This document shows positions 61,286-64,000 of a DNA stretch of 64,000 bases, piece by piece. The first letter of the stretch is position 1, and each line of letters starts with the position of its first letter. The notes below the pieces were generated by a model. That model searched no databases. It was given only the letters and a program-made list of their open reading frames with translations, and was not told the origin of the DNA. A program made the position numbers and the translations under genes. Origin of the DNA: CAVTWH01 sp963850915 (lineage in GTDB: Bacteria; Actinomycetota; Actinomycetes; Mycobacteriales; Micromonosporaceae); the NCBI GenBank assembly GCA_963850915.1, contig CAWKND010000005.1:186001-250000 (forward strand). Direction: 5' to 3'.

Positions 61286-61588
61286 CTACCGCTGGTCACC
61301 CAGCAGGGTGCCGGTGGCGTGCAGGACTTCCAGGTGCGTCACTTCCGGCTCGCTGCCGGGGCGGTTGCCACCGAACGCGGCGTCCACGGCCGGGTGGATG
61401 CGCTCGTCGAAGGCGCGGGCGCAGGCCTCTTTCGACTCCCAGATGTCGATGTAGCGCAGCCCGCCGTCGGGTCGGCGTACGCACAGGTGCGCCAGGCTGC
61501 CGGCGATCGGCTCCGGTCCGATCTTGTCCATGATGCGCCAGTAGAGCTCTTCGTTGATCGGTACGTCCTGGGTGAATGCGTAGACCAT
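61286..61588 (-). CDS. ABM-like small protein
   Basis: A 100-residue protein with a ferredoxin-like fold pattern: MVYAFTQDVPINEELYWRIMDKIG, GGLRYIDIWESKEACARAFDERIHPAVDAAFGG. The YIDIWESKEA strand-helix is typical of antibiotic-biosynthesis-monooxygenase-like small proteins, which dimerise and often act on aromatic or quinone substrates; some have no enzymatic role. Divergent from a TetR gene with an inverted repeat between, so TetR-controlled. Confidence 0.65.
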   Translation of the reverse strand: MVYAFTQDVPINEELYWRIMDKIGPEPIAGSLAHLCVRRPDGGLRYIDIWESKEACARAFDERIHPAVDAAFGGNRPGSEPEVTHLEVLHATGTLLGDQR

Positions 61589-61608
61589 GGTTGGCCCCTC
61601 AATTTGAC

Positions 61609-61623
61609 CCGAATGCGTTTCGG
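61609..61623. promoter_or_regulatory. Candidate TetR operator
   Basis: ccgaatgcgtttcgg, arms ccgaa/ttcgg, in the 58-base gap between the divergent ABM-like and TetR genes. Confidence 0.5.
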
Positions 61624-61646
61624 ATGAATATTGGTAACATTAGGCC

Positions 61647-62306
61647 GTGACGAGCGACCAGGTCAAGGGAGCCAAGCGTCGATACGAGGCGCCGCGCCGG
61701 GCCCAGCAGGCGGCGGCCACCCGGCGCGCGATCCTGGCCGCTGCCCGGGAGCTGTTCGTACGGCGCGGGTACGCCGCCACCACGGTTGCCGAGATCGCCG
61801 AGCAGGCCGGCGTGTCGGTGGACACGGTGTACGCGAACGTCGGCCGCAAACCCGTACTGATGCGCGAACTCGTGGAGACCTCGATCTCCGGTACCGACCA
61901 CGCGGTACCCGCCCTGGAGCGGGAGTACGTGGTCGCGGTCCGGGCCGCCCCCACCGCGCGGGCCATGCTCACCAGCTACGCCGGTGCGATGACCAGCATC
62001 CACCAGCGACTCGCGCCGATCTTCGTCGCGCTGCGCACCGCCGCCCTGCACGACAGCGACTGCGCCGAGCTGTGGACGACGATCACCGAGCGCCGTGCCC
62101 GCAACATGCGTGGCTTCGCCGCGGACCTGCGCGCCAAAGGCGGCGTACGCGGCGATCTCAGCGACGACGAGGTAGCGGACATCATCTGGAGCATGAACGC
62201 CGTCGAGTACTGGCTGCTGCTCGTCCACGAGCGTCGCTGGAGCGCCGAACGCTTCCAGCGGTGGCTCGCCGACGCCTGGATCCGGCTGCTGCTCGGGGAT
62301 GCCTGA
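61647..62306 (+). CDS. TetR-family regulator
   Basis: A 219-residue TetR protein: HTH in AILAAARELFVRRGYAATTVAEIAEQAGVSVDTVYANVGRK (about residues 28-69), and a C-terminal region with MTSIHQRLAPIFVALR and WSMNAVEYWLLLVHERRW. GTG start. It faces the ABM-like gene and most likely represses it and itself at the ccgaa/ttcgg dyad. Ligand unknown. Confidence 0.9.
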   Translation: MTSDQVKGAKRRYEAPRRAQQAAATRRAILAAARELFVRRGYAATTVAEIAEQAGVSVDTVYANVGRKPVLMRELVETSISGTDHAVPALEREYVVAVRAAPTARAMLTSYAGAMTSIHQRLAPIFVALRTAALHDSDCAELWTTITERRARNMRGFAADLRAKGGVRGDLSDDEVADIIWSMNAVEYWLLLVHERRWSAERFQRWLADAWIRLLLGDA

Positions 62307-62318
62307 GACGCGCTCCTG

Positions 62319-63234
62319 CTAAGAACTGTGCCTGAGCTCCTCGGCGGTGGCGCGGACAGCGTCCTCGACGATCCGTACCGCCGGTGTACGCCGGCCGGCC
62401 AGCCGGGCGGTGACTACCCGGCGGGTCTCCCGCGGGCCACCGTGCACCGGCAACACCCGGACCCCGTCCGGTACCACCGGGCGCAGCGAACCGGGGATCG
62501 TGGTGAGACCGCAGCCGGCCGCGACCAGGTGCAGCTTGGCCAGCCAGTCCCGGGTGGTGTGCGCGACTCTCGGGCGGCCACCCAGCCCTGGCCACACGCC
62601 GAGCAGTACCTCGCCGGCGCCGGACGGGCTGGCGATCCAGCGCTGGCCGGCCAGTTGCCGGATGTCGACACGCGTCGCCGAGCGCGAGTGGATGCGTTGC
62701 GGGTACGGCGATGTACAGCTCCGACTCGGAGACCAGCCGGACGACCAGCTCCGGGCTCTCCCCGTCGAGGGCGCGGAACGGGGGAGTGGTGGCCACCACG
62801 ACCAGGTCGAGCGATCCGGCGCGTACCGCCCGGACGAGCGCCGGCGTGCTGCCTTCCCGGGTGGTCACCTCGATCTGCGGGTGGGTACGGCGCAGTGCGG
62901 CGAGGGTACGCGGCACCAGTACCGCACCGGCACTGGTGAACGCGCCCAGCCGTACCACCTCGGTGGCGGGCGCGGGTCCCCGGACAGCACGCAGCGCCGC
63001 GTCGATCTCGTCCAGCGCGGCGGTCGCGTGCCGCAGTACCGCCCGACCGGGCGCGGTGAGGCGTACCCCCGTGCGCTGGCGCTGGAAGACAGCCACGCCG
63101 AGCGCCGCCTCCAGGGCCGCGACCTGACGGGACACCGCCGACTGGGTGTATCCCAGGGCGCTCGCGGCCGCCGTGAACGAACCGCGCTCGGCCACCTCGC
63201 GCAGTACCCGCATCCCGGTCACCGACAGCTCCAT
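62319..63234 (-). pseudogene. LysR-family regulator with one frame break
   Basis: The N-terminal 185 residues read MELSVTGMRVLREVAERGSF and SALGYTQSAVSRQVAALEAALG (HTH), then an effector domain with VVRLGAFTSAGAVLVPR and LYIAVPATHPLALGD. At about 62665-62685 the frame changes; the next frame continues RVDIRQLAGQRWIASPSGAG and VWPGLGGRPRVAHTTRDWLAKL to the stop at normal family length. Only one small indel separates it from an intact LysR gene. It faces a divergent SDR gene. Confidence 0.8.
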
Positions 63235-63304
63235 GACTCCTACGCATACCACATGTGCGGGAGTCTCGTTTCCGGCATGCCCGATCGCACCTAACGTTGT
63301 CCGC

Positions 63305-64000
63305 ATGGCAGATCGAATCGCACTGGTAACCGGCGCAACCCAGGGTCTCGGGCAGGCACTCGTCGCGGGTCTGGCGGCCCGGCTGGGCCCGACCGACCAC
63401 ACCTACCTCACCGGCCGGGACGCGACCCGGGTGGCGGCGGAGGCCGAGAAGCTGGCAGTCGCCGGCGCCCAGGTGCACGGGTTGGTACTGGATGTCACCG
63501 ACTCCGCCTCGGTGCAGTCGGCGGCGGACACCATCGCTGCGGAGCACGGTGGGATCGACATCGTCATCTCCAACGCCGGCTCGCGGGTGACCCCCGACCG
63601 CACCCCGGCCGCGCAGGTGGACCTGCTCACCGAGACCAACAACGCCGGCACGCTGCGGATGCTGCGCTCGTTCGGGCCGATCCTGCGCCCGGGTGGCCGG
63701 CTGCTCGTGGTGGCCAGCTCCTTCGGCACGCTGGGCCACCTCGACCCACGGGTACGGGCGCGGTTCGCCGAGGCACGCTCGCTCGCCGACATCGAGGAAG
63801 TCGTGGCCGGCTGGCGGGCGGCGGTACATGACGGGTCGGCGCTCGCGGAGGGGTGGCCGGCGTGGCTGAACGTACCGTCGAAAGTGGCACAGGTCGCCGC
63901 TGTCCGGGTACTCGCGGCGCAGCGCCGGGAACGGGACCTGGCCGACGGTACCCTCGTCGCGGCCGTGTGCCCGGGGCTGTTCGACACACCGGCCTCCCGC
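63305..64000 (+). CDS. SDR oxidoreductase, cut by window end
   Basis: Open from an ATG to the last base with no stop (232 codons). Cofactor loop TGATQGLGQAL near residue 10, SNAGSRV, LLVVASSFGTLGHL with Ser. In the YxxxK position the sequence reads NVPSK (WLNVPSKVAQVAAV), so the Tyr is replaced by Asn while Lys is kept. It resembles carbonyl-reductase-like SDRs of actinomycetes. Divergent from the LysR gene, which probably regulates it. Confidence 0.82.
   Translation, partial: MADRIALVTGATQGLGQALVAGLAARLGPTDHTYLTGRDATRVAAEAEKLAVAGAQVHGLVLDVTDSASVQSAADTIAAEHGGIDIVISNAGSRVTPDRTPAAQVDLLTETNNAGTLRMLRSFGPILRPGGRLLVVASSFGTLGHLDPRVRARFAEARSLADIEEVVAGWRAAVHDGSALAEGWPAWLNVPSKVAQVAAVRVLAAQRRERDLADGTLVAAVCPGLFDTPASR

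Noticed and set aside
1..64000. CRISPR array
   Set aside because: No regularly spaced identical repeats were seen; the tandem units found are linker-coding or operator half-sites.

Overview
The window is about 70% GC and reads as chromosome of a soil-type actinomycete. Supporting signs are high-GC codon use, GTG/TTG starts, runs of ATGA/GTGA start-stop overlaps, many TetR/PadR/LysR regulators, secreted polysaccharide-degrading enzymes with Ser/Pro linkers, and a group II truncated haemoglobin fusion. The tetranucleotide GTAC is visibly over-represented in many genes. A Micromonosporaceae-like host fits, but the genus cannot be proven from sequence alone. I saw no rRNA, intact tRNA, CRISPR array or intact insertion sequence.

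Layout. 0-6 kb: small accessory genes (NUDIX, phosphotransferase, SDR, GIY-YIG protein, broken P-loop kinase, VOC pair). 6-13 kb: two divergent PadR-controlled operons, one with a membrane protein and an esterase, the other with an ABC/FtsX exporter, each with a dyad next to its start. 13-19 kb: secreted metallophosphoesterase, DUF4239 membrane protein, an IS5-type transposase remnant, and a secreted GH44-CBM2 glucanase. 19-25 kb: TetR plus a monooxygenase/globin fusion, then a junk yard of gene fragments (MarR, methyltransferase, GNAT, zinc-ADH) and a TetR gene preceded by two near-classical tet operators. 25-35 kb: a heavily frameshifted ExeM/NucH-type secreted nuclease, then an operon of ABC ATPase, permease and a large secreted beta-propeller/phosphoesterase. 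35-43 kb: frameshifted methyltransferase, CDF-like transporter, truncated MntP, FG-GAP secreted protein, LysR/SDR pair. 43-53 kb: MFS exporter behind iron-box-like dyads, SDR/TetR/SDR group, YcaQ-type glycosylase, oxidoreductases, a membrane-anchored sulfite-oxidase-fold protein, GyrI-like protein, FAD oxidoreductase behind a 44-bp nested dyad. 53.6-59.7 kb: the most unusual locus. 59.8-64 kb: GH18 chitinase, TetR and LysR groups, and an SDR cut off by the window end.

The locus worth most attention is on the minus strand at 53612-59641. It holds a free-standing NRPS condensation domain, a free-standing carrier protein, and two tandem paralogous LanB-type proteins. Each LanB-type protein appears to carry only the tRNA-dependent aminoacyl-transfer (glutamylation-type) half and no elimination domain. 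No adenylation domain, precursor peptide, cyclase or thioesterase lies beside them. This suggests a pathway in which aminoacyl-tRNA chemistry and carrier-protein chemistry meet. The second LanB gene has a single frame break.

Four otherwise good genes (two enzymes, a LysR and the nuclease) carry frame breaks. Those in the nuclease are so dense that residual assembly error is as likely as true decay.
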